A stretch of 64,000 nt of DNA from DTU053 sp012520115 (GTDB taxonomy: Bacteria; Bacillota; Clostridia; Oscillospirales; Acutalibacteraceae). Positions 18,253-27,398 of the stretch are shown one piece after another; position 1 is the first letter of the stretch; each line of letters opens with the position of its first letter. Position numbers and translations under genes: made by a program. The stretch lies in contig JBMNNB010000001.1 in assembly GCA_050953725.1 (NCBI GenBank), positions 1,054,001 through 1,118,000 of the forward strand, given 5' to 3'. The notes below the pieces were generated by a model. The model was not told where the DNA came from, searched no databases, and saw only the letters and a program-made list of their open reading frames with translations.

Positions 18253-19257
18253 TTACCAGCCTGTGACATCCCTGAAAACATCCCATGAGGGGTGCTCATA
18301 GAATCTGTGTCCCTCCGGACCTGCTACAAGCCTGATTTTGTCCTCTGCGCCGAATCGCTTATATATCTCCTTTGCGACTTCAAAGGCCTTCAGAACGCCG
18401 TGCTCCGGGAAGATATTGTCCTGCTTGCCGTAGACCACAACAAGCGGTCTGGGGGCAAGTAAAACGGCTAAATCGGCCATTTCAAAGTAGTTTAACATGC
18501 CGGGCATAAAGTTGCACTGGCAGTGCGAAATGCTGAAAATGGAGTCCTCTACGGTGCAGAAGGCGCATGAGGGCATGAGTGCCTTGATTCTGTCGTCGGT
18601 GCAGGAGGCATAGTATGTAGCCGTGCCGCCGCCGGAGTTGCCCATGATGCCTACCCTGCTTGTATCCGCAAAGGGCATGTTCTCGGCTATGTCAATGGCT
18701 CTTGATATATCTAAGGCTCTTTCGCCGATTAATGTTCTGCCGAGAAGCAGAGCCTGCATTGAGGCTATATGGCAGCCGCCCCTTCTGTTGGCCTCTCCGC
18801 CGCTGCACTCGCCGAAGTTGCGCTGCTCGATTATAAGCGCCGCAAAGCCCCTTTCGACAGCCTGAGGGGCAAAATTCCTATCGCCTAAATTGTCACGGTA
18901 TTCCTCTTCACTCTTAAAGCGTCCGAGGGAGATGTGCATACCCGGTGAATGACCCTGAAGGCAGATGATTACGGGTACCTTTTCTTTTAAATTCTTAGGG
19001 TAAAGATAGTGTCCCGGCACGAAGTATGACGGCTCGCTTTCAAACTGAAAGCGGATTTCATAATAATCCTCATGCTCCTTTTCATACTCGATTATGGCGG
19101 GGGATGTGAGGGTCTTTTCGGGCTTTCTTATGACATCGTTAAAGGCCTTTCTGACCTGTTCACGCCACTCCAGTAAATCCCTGTCCTTATTGTATGAAAG
19201 GGACGGGGGGTTTTTGCTGAGTAATTCCTGATGGAGCAATATGGGGCTGTTATTCAT
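18253..19257 (-). CDS. Alpha/beta hydrolase, acetyl xylan esterase-like
   Basis: A 334-residue cytoplasmic protein without signal peptide. The catalytic triad is visible: nucleophile Ser in GIMGNSGGG, Asp in YGKQDNIFP and His in GPEGHRFY. The oxyanion strand VIICLQGHSPG and the layout match the acetyl xylan esterase / Abhydrolase_7 group, which deacetylates short sugars or related esters. Ribosome site GGAAGG. It is alone on its strand between divergent genes; the substrate cannot be told from sequence. Confidence 0.75.
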   Translation of the reverse strand: MNNSPILLHQELLSKNPPSLSYNKDRDLLEWREQVRKAFNDVIRKPEKTLTSPAIIEYEKEHEDYYEIRFQFESEPSYFVPGHYLYPKNLKEKVPVIICLQGHSPGMHISLGRFKSEEEYRDNLGDRNFAPQAVERGFAALIIEQRNFGECSGGEANRRGGCHIASMQALLLGRTLIGERALDISRAIDIAENMPFADTSRVGIMGNSGGGTATYYASCTDDRIKALMPSCAFCTVEDSIFSISHCQCNFMPGMLNYFEMADLAVLLAPRPLVVVYGKQDNIFPEHGVLKAFEVAKEIYKRFGAEDKIRLVAGPEGHRFYEHPSWDVFRDVTGW

Positions 19258-19419
19258 ATTTTAACCTTCCTTCAATATGCAATAATCCGTTTAGAAAATA
19301 ATAGCACCTATTGTGCCGCAATGCAATTACTAAAGCAAGTCATTATTGCGCTCTTTTTACCAATGTGCTAAAATGACAGCAGTTGACAATGGGACAAACC
19401 TCTGGGAAGGAGGATAGTT

Positions 19420-20910
19420 ATGAGCCTTGCTTCTTTTCGTGTCATGTATAGCGGAAGGTCTTATGATGTTAAGGCCGACAAGGGGCAATCTCTGCTGACA
19501 ATCCTTCGTGAGAGAGGGTTTAATATTAATTCGTTCTGCGGCGGGACTGTAAGCTGCGGCAAGTGCAAGGTTATGATTTCCCCCGCACCTGCTCCGACTG
19601 AAGCGGACAGACGGCTGCTGTCAAGTGCAGAGCTTGAACGGGGCATACGCCTTGCCTGTGTTCACAAGGCAGATGACGGGATTACGGTCACACTGCCCGA
19701 TTACCTTAGTATTCATACGTCTGATAAGGGCTTAAACAGTGCGGAAAGGGATGCAGATTCACTTCTTTCGGCGGCAATCGATATAGGCACCACTACCCTT
19801 GTCCTGGCAGTGTTTAATCGGGACGGGACTGTTGCGGGCAGCATAACCGAAAACAACGCTCAGGCCTCCTACGGGGCCGATGTGATATCAAGAATACGGT
19901 CGGAAAGGCACTTCCCCGGCAAGCAGCATGCGCTGATTATTTCGCAGATTAACAGAATGAGCGAAAGGCTGTTTGAGGAATTGGGGATTTCACAGCCTTT
20001 GGACTTATTCATCTGCGGAAATACGGCGATGCTGCACTTCCTTTTCGGTAAAAGTCCCGTTTCTATGGGTGAATTTCCGTATAAGCCTCTTTTTCTTGAT
20101 TATCAGAGCATTGACGCTTCAGAAATAGGGCTGAACAGATTCAGTAAAGTAACCTCCCTGCCCTGCCTTGCCTCATTTGCGGGAGCGGACATTACGGCGG
20201 GAATACTTAGCGTCTATGAGGACAGCGGGGATTATAAGCTGCTGATTGATTTAGGCACAAATGCGGAGATTGCGCTGTTTAATAATAAGCGCTGCTATGT
20301 TGCGACTGCGGCGGCGGGACCTGCCTTTGAGGGGGCGAATATAAGGCACGGCATGCCCTCCACGGCAGGAGCAATAAAGGCCTTCAGGCTGATTAACGGC
20401 AATATCAATGCCGAAACCATAGACAACGCCGAAATCCGTGGCATCTGCGGCTCGGGGCTTATAAGTCTTGTGGCGGAGCTTTTAAGAAACAGGATAATCG
20501 ACAAATCAGGCCGTATGTTCTCCGACTGCTTTGAAATCAGCGAGGATGTGGCGCTATACCCTAAGGATGTTAGGGAGCTTCAGCTTGCAAAGGCCGCCGT
20601 AAGAGGGGCGGTTGAGGAGCTGATTGGCAGAGCGGGAATCGGCTATTCGGACATTTCCAAGCTTTATCTTTCGGGCGGCTTCGGCACATATATAAACACG
20701 GATGACGCTGCATTTATAGGGCTTATCCCCGCAGAGCTTAAAGGGCGGGCAAAGGGCTTAGGCAATTCCGCTCTGAACGGCACAGTTTTATATGCTGTCG
20801 ATGATGAGAAAAAGGATATAGCGGCAAGAATAAAAAATTCTGCTGATATAATCGACCTTGCCTTAACAGAGGATTTTGCCGAAAGGCTTATAAAATACAT
20901 TGATTTTTAG
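19420..20910 (+). CDS. 2Fe-2S/ASKHA-domain activator of corrinoid proteins (RACo/RamA-like, DUF4445)
   Basis: A 496-residue protein. The N-terminus is a plant-type 2Fe-2S ferredoxin domain (SFCGGTVSCGKC and LACVHK, residues 1-95). From about 117 follows an ATPase of the ASKHA fold (AIDIGTTTLVLAVF, DLGTNAEIALF, GICGSGLI, LSGGFGTYI). Such proteins use ATP and a low-potential electron to return corrinoid cofactors to Co(I) in methyltransferase systems. AAGGAGG lies before the ATG. No corrinoid protein or methyltransferase gene is nearby, so the target is elsewhere or unknown. An SDR gene follows after 14 bases. Confidence 0.85.
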   Translation: MSLASFRVMYSGRSYDVKADKGQSLLTILRERGFNINSFCGGTVSCGKCKVMISPAPAPTEADRRLLSSAELERGIRLACVHKADDGITVTLPDYLSIHTSDKGLNSAERDADSLLSAAIDIGTTTLVLAVFNRDGTVAGSITENNAQASYGADVISRIRSERHFPGKQHALIISQINRMSERLFEELGISQPLDLFICGNTAMLHFLFGKSPVSMGEFPYKPLFLDYQSIDASEIGLNRFSKVTSLPCLASFAGADITAGILSVYEDSGDYKLLIDLGTNAEIALFNNKRCYVATAAAGPAFEGANIRHGMPSTAGAIKAFRLINGNINAETIDNAEIRGICGSGLISLVAELLRNRIIDKSGRMFSDCFEISEDVALYPKDVRELQLAKAAVRGAVEELIGRAGIGYSDISKLYLSGGFGTYINTDDAAFIGLIPAELKGRAKGLGNSALNGTVLYAVDDEKKDIAARIKNSADIIDLALTEDFAERLIKYIDF

Positions 20911-20924
20911 AAAGGATTGCTGCC

Positions 20925-21926
20925 ATGTCTTCTTTATCTGTTATGACCGGTGCAAGCGGCCATGTGGGCTATGCCCTTTTAAAAGAGCTTGCAGCTAACA
21001 ATGTAAACACAAGGATTCTTATAAGAAAGGACCTTGATATTTTCAGGGACTTACCTTGCGAGAAGGTTTTCGGCGATATTACCGACTTTGATTCGCTCGT
21101 TACTGCCTTTGAGGGTGCTGATATCGTGTATCACCTTGCGGGGCTTATTGATATTAAGCCCGGCAATGAGGAAATGATACGCAAAATCAATGTGGAGGGC
21201 ACAAAAAACGTGGTCGAGGCCTGCATTAAATGCGGCGTGAAGAAGCTCGTATACATGTCCTCTGTGGATGTATATGTCCCCTTGCCCATCGGGGAAAAAA
21301 TGACCGAGCTTAACAGGTTCTACCCCGATAAGCTGGAGGGCGAGTATGCAAAGACCAAGGCGGAGGCAACAAACTTCGTCTTTGACTCTCAGGGCAGAAA
21401 CGGACTGCAAATAAATGTGGTTTATCCGGGCGCATGCTTCGGCCCCTATGATTTCAAGATTTCGAGCGTCGGCGAAATGATAAGAATGTATATGGACGGC
21501 AAGTTCCCCATATCTCTTGGCTTCGGCGGATATAACTTTGTGGATGTCAGAGATGTGGCAAAGGGTACATATTTAGCGGCGATTAAGGGTAAACCCGGCG
21601 AAGGCTACCTGCTGACGGGCACTCCCTCCACCGTCGACGGCTTTATTGCCTCCCTTGCAAGGGCAATGAACAAAAGGCCGCCGAGGATAAAGCTGCCTTT
21701 AGCCGTCGCAAAGGCTGTGGCTCCTATTATGGAGGTCTATTATGACAAGCTCGACAAGACCCCTGTTTTCACAAGGTATACGATAAGAAAGCTGACATCT
21801 AACTATGACTTCTCTTACGAAAAGGCAAAAAACGAGCTGGGCTATCAGCCCCGCTCAATGGACGAGACGGTCAGGGACACGATTAAGTGGATAATTGCTT
21901 ATGAAAGAAGCGGCAAAAAGAAATAA
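20925..21926 (+). CDS. NAD-dependent epimerase/dehydratase (extended SDR)
   Basis: A 333-residue extended short-chain dehydrogenase. NAD site TGASGHVGYALL, HLAGLID, the active Ser in VYMSSVDVY and the YAKTK pair. The pattern is nearest to dihydroflavonol-reductase/3-beta-HSD-like and sugar-epimerase members; the C-terminal half (residues 220-333) sets the substrate, which I cannot name. It is in an operon with the RACo-like gene (14-base gap), but a functional link is not obvious. Confidence 0.8.
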   Translation: MSSLSVMTGASGHVGYALLKELAANNVNTRILIRKDLDIFRDLPCEKVFGDITDFDSLVTAFEGADIVYHLAGLIDIKPGNEEMIRKINVEGTKNVVEACIKCGVKKLVYMSSVDVYVPLPIGEKMTELNRFYPDKLEGEYAKTKAEATNFVFDSQGRNGLQINVVYPGACFGPYDFKISSVGEMIRMYMDGKFPISLGFGGYNFVDVRDVAKGTYLAAIKGKPGEGYLLTGTPSTVDGFIASLARAMNKRPPRIKLPLAVAKAVAPIMEVYYDKLDKTPVFTRYTIRKLTSNYDFSYEKAKNELGYQPRSMDETVRDTIKWIIAYERSGKKK

Positions 21927-21960
21927 AAATCCCCGATAATCGGAGATTTCTTAAGCAAAA

Positions 21961-21995
21961 AAGGTATGAGACTTAAGCCTCATACCTTTATTTTA
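21961..21995. terminator. Bidirectional terminator between converging operons
   Basis: A perfect 10-bp stem (21961-21970 with 21979-21988), with TATTTTAT after it and AAAAAA before it. It works on both strands, for the SDR gene and the ABC operon. A weaker hairpin precedes it at about 21927-21950. Confidence 0.85.
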
Positions 21996-22715
21996 TAATA
22001 TTCTTGCCAAGAAGTCCTGTAATCTGGGGCTTTCGGGGTTTTTAAAGAACTCGTCTGGAGTTTTCTCCTCCACAATCACGCCCTCGTCCATGAAGACTAC
22101 CCTTGTGGCGACCTCTCTTGCAAATCCCATTTCGTGGGTTACCACGAACATCGTCATGCCGTCCTCGGCAAGCTCCTTCATAACAAACAGCACCTCGCCG
22201 ACCATTTCCGGGTCAAGGGCGCTGGTAGGCTCGTCAAAGAGCATTACCTTCGGGTTCATTGCAAGGGAACGGACAATTGCAATCCTCTGCTTCTGACCGC
22301 CGGAGAGCTGTGAGGGATAGGCTAAGGCCTTGTCGGAAAGACCTACACGCTCCAACAGGCGCATTGCGTTGTCCTGTGCTTCGTCCTTAGTCTGGAGCTT
22401 TAGCTTTATGGGAGCAAGGGTAATATTGTCGATGACCTTCAGATTGTTGAACAGATTGAACTGCTGGAACACCATGCCCACATGCGCCCTGACCTTATCG
22501 ATGTTGACCTTGGGGTCGGTTATGAGCCGGTCCTCGAACCAGACCTTGCCGGAGGTGGGCTTTTCGAGAAGGTTTAAGCAGCGCAGGAAGGTGCTTTTGC
22601 CCGAGCCTGAGGGGCCGACGACAACTATTTTTTCGCCTTTATTGATTTCGTAATCGATACCCTTGAGTACCTCAAGCTTACCGAAATTCTTTCTAAGCTT
22701 TTCAACGCGAATCAC
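21993..22715 (-). CDS. Polar amino acid ABC transporter, ATP-binding protein
   Basis: A 240-residue GlnQ/HisP-type ATPase. Walker A GPSGSGKST, Q-loop, signature LSGGQKQR, Walker B VMLFDEPTSALD and H-loop VTHEMGF are complete. GTG start at 22715, about ten bases after AAAGGAGG, overlapping the permease end by 14 bases. With the permease and binding protein it forms an importer for a polar or sulfur amino acid; the exact substrate is not evident. Confidence 0.92.
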   Translation of the reverse strand: MIRVEKLRKNFGKLEVLKGIDYEINKGEKIVVVGPSGSGKSTFLRCLNLLEKPTSGKVWFEDRLITDPKVNIDKVRAHVGMVFQQFNLFNNLKVIDNITLAPIKLKLQTKDEAQDNAMRLLERVGLSDKALAYPSQLSGGQKQRIAIVRSLAMNPKVMLFDEPTSALDPEMVGEVLFVMKELAEDGMTMFVVTHEMGFAREVATRVVFMDEGVIVEEKTPDEFFKNPESPRLQDFLARIL

Positions 22716-23436
22716 TCTGTCTCAGCCTCCTTTCCAGCTTTCCGAGCAATACGGACAATATCTTAACTATTGTGAAGTAGATTACCGCCGTTCCGATAAG
22801 GGGCATAAAGGCTATAAAGGTACGGCTGACAATAAAGTCACTGACCTTTGTAAGGTCCATAACGCCGATATAGCCTGCGACGGCTGTTTCCTTTAAAAGC
22901 ACGATAAACTCGTTTACAAGTGCCGGCAGGATATTTTTCATTGCCTGCGGGATTATTATATATTGCATTGTCGCCCTTTGGGAAAGACCCAGAGAACGGC
23001 CTGCCTCGGTCTGGCCGTAGTCGACGGCCTGAATGCCCGCTCTGACTATCTCGGCAACATAGGCGCCGCTGTTGATGGAAAAAGCAATAACAGCCGCCAA
23101 CTCCTTGCTGGCGGTTGCGGGCAATACTGCAAAATACAGTATGAGAAGCTGAAGTACGGCGGGCGTACCTCGAATAACATCTATATAGATTCCGGCAAAA
23201 ACCGAAAAAACGGTTTTCTTTCCGTTCTTGGTGCGGGAAAGCCGCATCAGAGCGAAAATAATACCGAGTAAAATGCCGAAAATCGCAGCAAAAAATGTAA
23301 GCCGTAAGGTCATCCATAAGCCGTTTGCAAAAAGACGATATCTTGCATTAGCTATAAAGGTACTGTAAAAGTCGCTTTTTATGGATTCCATCCAGCTTGG
23401 CATAGCAAGTGCGATTGTGTTTAATAAAGGGTTCAT
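22702..23436 (-). CDS. Polar amino acid ABC transporter, permease
   Basis: A 244-residue HisM/GlnP-type permease. It has several membrane helices and the ATPase-contact loop EAGRSLGLSQRATMQYIIIP. ATG 23436 follows GGAG by six bases; a TTG at 23448 overlaps the ribosome site and is unlikely. A single permease gene implies a homodimer. It sits behind an intercistronic hairpin that separates it from the binding-protein gene. Confidence 0.92.
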   Translation of the reverse strand: MNPLLNTIALAMPSWMESIKSDFYSTFIANARYRLFANGLWMTLRLTFFAAIFGILLGIIFALMRLSRTKNGKKTVFSVFAGIYIDVIRGTPAVLQLLILYFAVLPATASKELAAVIAFSINSGAYVAEIVRAGIQAVDYGQTEAGRSLGLSQRATMQYIIIPQAMKNILPALVNEFIVLLKETAVAGYIGVMDLTKVSDFIVSRTFIAFMPLIGTAVIYFTIVKILSVLLGKLERRLRQSDSR

Positions 23437-23456
23437 AGTACTCTCCAAATCAAAAG

Positions 23457-23486
23457 GGGGCGCACTCGGTTTTTTGAATGCGCCCC
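23457..23486 (-). terminator. Partial terminator between binding-protein and permease genes
   Basis: An 8-bp GC-rich stem (23457-23464 with 23479-23486), followed on the minus strand by CTTTT. Its place between the binding-protein stop and the permease start fits the common arrangement that yields more binding protein than membrane components. Confidence 0.7.
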
Positions 23487-23506
23487 GGTGCTATTAATTA
23501 AGCTGA

Positions 23507-24322
23507 TTATTCGCCGGATTCAACATACTGCTTAAGGAGCTTGTCAAAGGTTCCGTCGGCCTTAACCTCAGCAAGAGCTGTGTTGATGGCATCCTGAAGA
23601 GCCTTGTCGCCCTTCGGAATTGCTATTGCATAATACTCGGGGTCAAAGTCACCCTTGATAACCTTTGTGCCCTTGTTGGCCTTTGAAAGAGCCTCAGCAG
23701 TTGCGCTGTCGATTAAAACTGCGTCTACTCTGTTGTTCACAAGGTCCAGAACGGCTGTGATAGCCTTCTTGTATCTTTCGACTGTTGCGCCTTCGATATC
23801 ATCTGTTGCGATGTAGTCGCCTGTTGTACCGAGCTGAACGCCGATCTTCTTGCCCTTCAGGTCATCGGCTGACTTGATTCTGTCATCGTTTTCTCTTACT
23901 ATGATGCTCTGAACGGCTGTGAAATATGTGTCGGAGAAGTCGACCTGAAGCAGTCTTTCCTCGTCAACGGTAAGACCTGCGATAGCGATGTCAACCTTGT
24001 TGCCGATAGCAGCGAGAACGGAGTCGAAATCCATATTCTCAATCTTGACCTGCTTGCCGAGCTTCTTGCCGATTTCCTTAATGAGGGCCATGTCGAAGCC
24101 GTCGGGTGTAACGCCGTCATCAAGCATATACTCAAAGGGCGGGAACTCGGCGTTTGTGCCGACTACGATAACATCCTTTTTAAGAACGGGGGATTCAGCA
24201 ACTGCAGCCTCTGTGGTGCCGCCGGTTGTCTCCTTAGCATCTTCCTTCTTGCAGCCTGCAAATGCAGTGAGCAGAAGAACAAAAACCATTGTCAGTGCCA
24301 GTAACTTATGTACTTTCTTCAT
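23507..24322 (-). CDS. Amino acid ABC transporter, substrate-binding lipoprotein
   Basis: A 271-residue SBP_bac_3 protein. Start ATG 24322 (MKKVHKLL) gives a lipoprotein signal with lipobox TAFAGC. The mature protein has the family pattern VGTNAEFPPFEY, AGLTVDEER and IGVQLGTTGDY, and a C-terminal DGTFDKLLKQY. It captures a polar amino acid outside the membrane for the permease/ATPase encoded downstream. Confidence 0.92.
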   Translation of the reverse strand: MKKVHKLLALTMVFVLLLTAFAGCKKEDAKETTGGTTEAAVAESPVLKKDVIVVGTNAEFPPFEYMLDDGVTPDGFDMALIKEIGKKLGKQVKIENMDFDSVLAAIGNKVDIAIAGLTVDEERLLQVDFSDTYFTAVQSIIVRENDDRIKSADDLKGKKIGVQLGTTGDYIATDDIEGATVERYKKAITAVLDLVNNRVDAVLIDSATAEALSKANKGTKVIKGDFDPEYYAIAIPKGDKALQDAINTALAEVKADGTFDKLLKQYVESGE

Positions 24323-24390
24323 CAGTAATAAACTCCTTTTAATGAATATATTCAGTGCATATATACACTGATTGTTTAAAACCATACCAT

Positions 24391-24419
24391 ATTATAATAG
24401 CTTTTGCAGAAAAAATCAA
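24391..24419 (-). promoter_or_regulatory. Promoter of the amino acid ABC operon
   Basis: On the minus strand TTGATT (24419-24414), 17 bp, then TATAAT (24396-24391). Transcription would start near 24384 with a 60-base leader. Confidence 0.6.
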
Positions 24420-24654
24420 ACATTTTATTAAAATTTATGCATTTTTATCGCATATTTAATACAGGCTGCGAAAAAGATATGATTTTTATATAAAATTAGC
24501 TTTTTTGTTGAAATCGGTTTTATTTATTTCAGCATTGTAATAATTTCCCTTTATTTATTACAAAACTGTATTTATTTTGTAATTATGCTTTAGTGTACTT
24601 CTCGTTATTAAGTTCCTATAATGAATATGCAATACAAAAAGGAGGGATACAGCG

Positions 24655-24786
24655 ATGAAGGCATTTATAGAAAAGAGAAAGTCAGTTCTTTTACCGTCAC
24701 TGATAGTTATGGGGTTCTCTCTGCTGACTATCATAGTCGCTGTACTTTTCAACGAAGTCAGCCCAGACGCCTTACTTATGTTTTAA
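24655..24786 (+). CDS. 43-residue single-pass membrane peptide
   Basis: ATG 24655 to TAA 24784-24786. A strong site (AAGGAGGG) lies about eight bases upstream and a TATAAT lies at 24617-24622. The peptide has a basic N-terminus (KAFIEKRKS), one hydrophobic helix (about 11-32, LLPSLIVMGFSLLTIIVAVL) and an acidic end. I do not know the family. It stands alone between the ABC operon and sigK and faces the sigK terminator. Expression signals support a real gene; function unknown. Confidence 0.55.
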   Translation: MKAFIEKRKSVLLPSLIVMGFSLLTIIVAVLFNEVSPDALLMF

Positions 24787-24846
24787 TATATTCTTAACTG
24801 TCACGAATCCATTCTTTTCCATCTCTATTTTATACATCCTTAAAAG

Positions 24847-24873
24847 CGGGCTGTACCACAAGGGTACAGCCCG
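24847..24873 (-). terminator. Terminator of sigK
   Basis: An 11-bp stem (24847-24857 with 24863-24873), followed on the minus strand by CTTTTA. It lies 17 bases after the sigK stop and may also stop the small-peptide transcript. Confidence 0.8.
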
Positions 24874-24889
24874 ACTTCTTTGAGACTCT

Positions 24890-25588
24890 CTATATGCAGG
24901 TTTCGGTTTCAAATCTTCTGTTTAAGTAGCGCAGGACTCGTTTTTCTATTCGGGAAACATAGGACCTTGATATTCCCAGCAGGTTTGCAACCTCCCTTTG
25001 GGTCATGGGCTCGTTGCCGTTAAGGCCGTATCTGAGAGTTATTATTGTTTTGTCACGCTCATGGGGGATCTCGTCTACGAATTTTTTAAGCATATTCTCT
25101 TTGAGCTTACTGTCTATATCCTCGACTATCGTGTCCTCTATGCGGATTATCTCCATTAAGGTCAGCGGATTTCCCTCCCCGTCCGTTTCCACCGGCTCGC
25201 AAAGGGAAATATCCTGCATTCCCTTCCTCTCCTGACGGAAATACATAAAAACCTCGTTCTCGATGCACCGTGCCGCATAGGTGGCAAGCTTTATGCCTCT
25301 GTCGGGGTTGAAGCTGTTGATGCCTTTTATAAGGCCTATTGTGCCGACGGAAATAAGGTCATCCTGCTCGGAACAGCCCGAATAATATTTCTTGATTATA
25401 TGTGCGACAAGCCTGAGATTGTGCTTTATGAGCTTTTTTCTTGCTTCCTCATCCCCGTTTTTAAGCCTTTCAAAATACATTTTCTCCTCCGACGGCTTGA
25501 GAGGCGGCGGAAAGGCTCCGTAGTTATTCAGGTGCAGCGTTATGTACAGGACATTTGCGGCTATAAAATCCAATAGAGCTTGCAGCAT
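24890..25588 (-). CDS. sigK: RNA polymerase sporulation sigma factor SigK
   Basis: A 232-residue sigma-70 family protein matching SigK. A short hydrophobic N-terminus ends in NYGAFPPPLKPSEE, as in pro-SigK. Region 2 has HNLRLVAHIIKKY and LISVGTIGLIKGI, with KLATYAARCIENE. Region 4.2 has TQREVANLLGISRSYVSRIEKR. The gene is continuous, with no skin-type insertion. SigK runs late mother-cell genes such as coat and cortex proteins, so the organism should sporulate. Confidence 0.85.
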   Translation of the reverse strand: MLQALLDFIAANVLYITLHLNNYGAFPPPLKPSEEKMYFERLKNGDEEARKKLIKHNLRLVAHIIKKYYSGCSEQDDLISVGTIGLIKGINSFNPDRGIKLATYAARCIENEVFMYFRQERKGMQDISLCEPVETDGEGNPLTLMEIIRIEDTIVEDIDSKLKENMLKKFVDEIPHERDKTIITLRYGLNGNEPMTQREVANLLGISRSYVSRIEKRVLRYLNRRFETETCI

Positions 25589-25753
25589 ATAGGCCTCCCG
25601 TCAGGAAAAGTGTGTTTGTTTTGCGCCTTCCCGTATTTGGATACAATAACAGGTAATACATTATATGCCTTCATAATTGACTTAGTGCAGGTCCCGTGTC
25701 GGATTTTGGAGAAATCCATAAATCAAAAATTGGAAGTAATATGCATATATTAA

Positions 25754-25783
25754 TTGCAAAATTAAAGCCGGTTGTGCTATTAT
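25754..25783 (+). promoter_or_regulatory. Candidate promoter for ddl
   Basis: TTGCAA (25754-25759), 18 bp, TATTAT (25778-25783), 68 bases before the ddl start. Confidence 0.45.
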
Positions 25784-25850
25784 ATTGTTTACGCAATTAT
25801 AATTTTAATGTGCTTCGGCAATCAGTATATAAGCCATAGGAGATGTTATT

Positions 25851-26921
25851 TTGAAGAATGTTCTTGTAATTTTCGGCGGTAAGTCCAGCGAATATGAGGT
25901 TTCGCTTCGCTCCTCGGAGTGCATAATAAAAAACATACCGAGAGATAAGTACAATGTATATACATTAGGAATAAGCAGAAACGGCGACTGGCTTTTCTAC
26001 GACGGCGAGGTCGACCTGATACCGAATGATGAGTGGATTTCTTCGGGCAAAACAAGCCCCGCTGTTCTCTCCTCTGCATACGGCTCAAGGGAGCTTCTGA
26101 TTTTTGACAATGCGGGCGAAGCAATTAAAGAAAGAATTCATATTGATGCGGCTTTCCCGGTGCTGCACGGCAAAAACGGCGAGGACGGCACGATTCAAGG
26201 ACTGTTTGAGATGTGCGGCATACCCTATGTGGGCTGCGGGGTGCTTTCGAGTGCCGCCTGTATGGATAAGGCCTTCACAAACCTTGTTGCCGATGCGGCG
26301 GGCATACCGCAGGCAAAGTGGCTCTCTTTTAACAGCTATGACTATTCCGTCAATGCAGACGGCATAATCTCCGATATAATAAATAAGCTCGGGCTGCCGG
26401 TATTCATTAAGCCCGCAAACGCAGGCTCCTCGGTGGGCATAAGCAAGGCTAAAACCGAAGCGGATATAAGGAAGGCTATTGACTTGGCCTTTGAGCACGA
26501 CTTCAAAATCGTTGCCGAGGAGGCAATAAACGCAAGGGAGCTTGAGTGCTCTGTCTTAGGCTCGATGCAGGGCGTTAAGACCTCCGTCGTCGGTGAGATT
26601 GTACCCAAAAAAGAGTTCTACGACTATGAGGCTAAATACATCAGTGACGACAGCGAGCTGCTTATGCCCGCTCCGATTCCAGAAAAGGTTTCGGATGAAC
26701 TGAGAGCATTGGCGGAAAGGGTTTTCAGGGCACTCGACGGCAAAGGTCTTGCGAGGGTGGATTTCTTCCTCAGTAAAGACAACGGCAGGCTGTACTTCAA
26801 TGAAATCAATACCATACCGGGCTTTACATCGATAAGCATGTATCCCAAGCTCTTTGAGCATACGGGTCTGCCTATAAATGAGCTTATCGATAAACTTATA
26901 GAAATCGCTTTTGAGATTTGA
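25851..26921 (+). CDS. ddl: D-alanine--D-alanine ligase
   Basis: A 356-residue ATP-grasp enzyme making D-Ala-D-Ala for peptidoglycan. Motifs FGGKSSEYEVSL, PVLHGKNGEDGT, FIKPANAGSSVG, EFYDYEAKY and FNEINTIPGF. The YDYEAKY loop is of the ordinary D-Ala-D-Ala kind, not the D-Lac/D-Ser resistance kinds. TTG start at 25851 follows AGGAG. It may head ddl-DUF1934-argS-smpB. Confidence 0.93.
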   Translation: MKNVLVIFGGKSSEYEVSLRSSECIIKNIPRDKYNVYTLGISRNGDWLFYDGEVDLIPNDEWISSGKTSPAVLSSAYGSRELLIFDNAGEAIKERIHIDAAFPVLHGKNGEDGTIQGLFEMCGIPYVGCGVLSSAACMDKAFTNLVADAAGIPQAKWLSFNSYDYSVNADGIISDIINKLGLPVFIKPANAGSSVGISKAKTEADIRKAIDLAFEHDFKIVAEEAINARELECSVLGSMQGVKTSVVGEIVPKKEFYDYEAKYISDDSELLMPAPIPEKVSDELRALAERVFRALDGKGLARVDFFLSKDNGRLYFNEINTIPGFTSISMYPKLFEHTGLPINELIDKLIEIAFEI

Positions 26922-26953
26922 CGCAAAATATTTAGGATTGGTAAAGTGAATCC

Positions 26954-27373
26954 ATGAAAAGGAATGTTGTAATAAAAATAACCAACATACAAAGCGAGGG
27001 CGGACACTCCGAAAACCATGAGGTGACCACAAAGGGTACTTTCAGCGGCGACGAGAATGATTACACTCTGGAGTATGTTGAGCTTTTTGACGAGAGAACA
27101 AAGTGCAACACCACGGTAAGGGTCGTCAATAAAAAGACCGTTACCATTGTGAGAGTCGGCGACTTTAACTCGGAATTTATAATTGAGCAGAACAACAGAC
27201 ATAACTGCCACTATGAGACTCCCTACGGTGAGTTCATGCTCGGCATTTATGCAAAGTCTGTTGAGTCTGTCATGACCGAGAAGGGCGGCACCCTGCGAAT
27301 GAGCTACACTATTGATTTCTACGCAGGACTTGCCTCCGAGAATGAAATGACAATCGAGTTTTCGGTTATTTAG
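26954..27373 (+). CDS. DUF1934 (YwiB-like) beta-barrel protein
   Basis: A 139-residue cytoplasmic protein of the DUF1934/YwiB family, a lipocalin-like barrel of unknown role. It starts with VVIKITNIQ and has the repeated strands ending LRMSYTIDFY. In many Firmicutes it lies directly before argS, as here (25-base gap), which supports the assignment. No catalytic residues are apparent. Confidence 0.8.
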   Translation: MKRNVVIKITNIQSEGGHSENHEVTTKGTFSGDENDYTLEYVELFDERTKCNTTVRVVNKKTVTIVRVGDFNSEFIIEQNNRHNCHYETPYGEFMLGIYAKSVESVMTEKGGTLRMSYTIDFYAGLASENEMTIEFSVI

Positions 27374-27398
27374 CATTATCCCGAAAGGAATTTGAAGA

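Noticed and set aside
24890..25588. skin-type insertion in sigK
   Set aside because: The gene is continuous from start to stop with all sigma regions in one frame.
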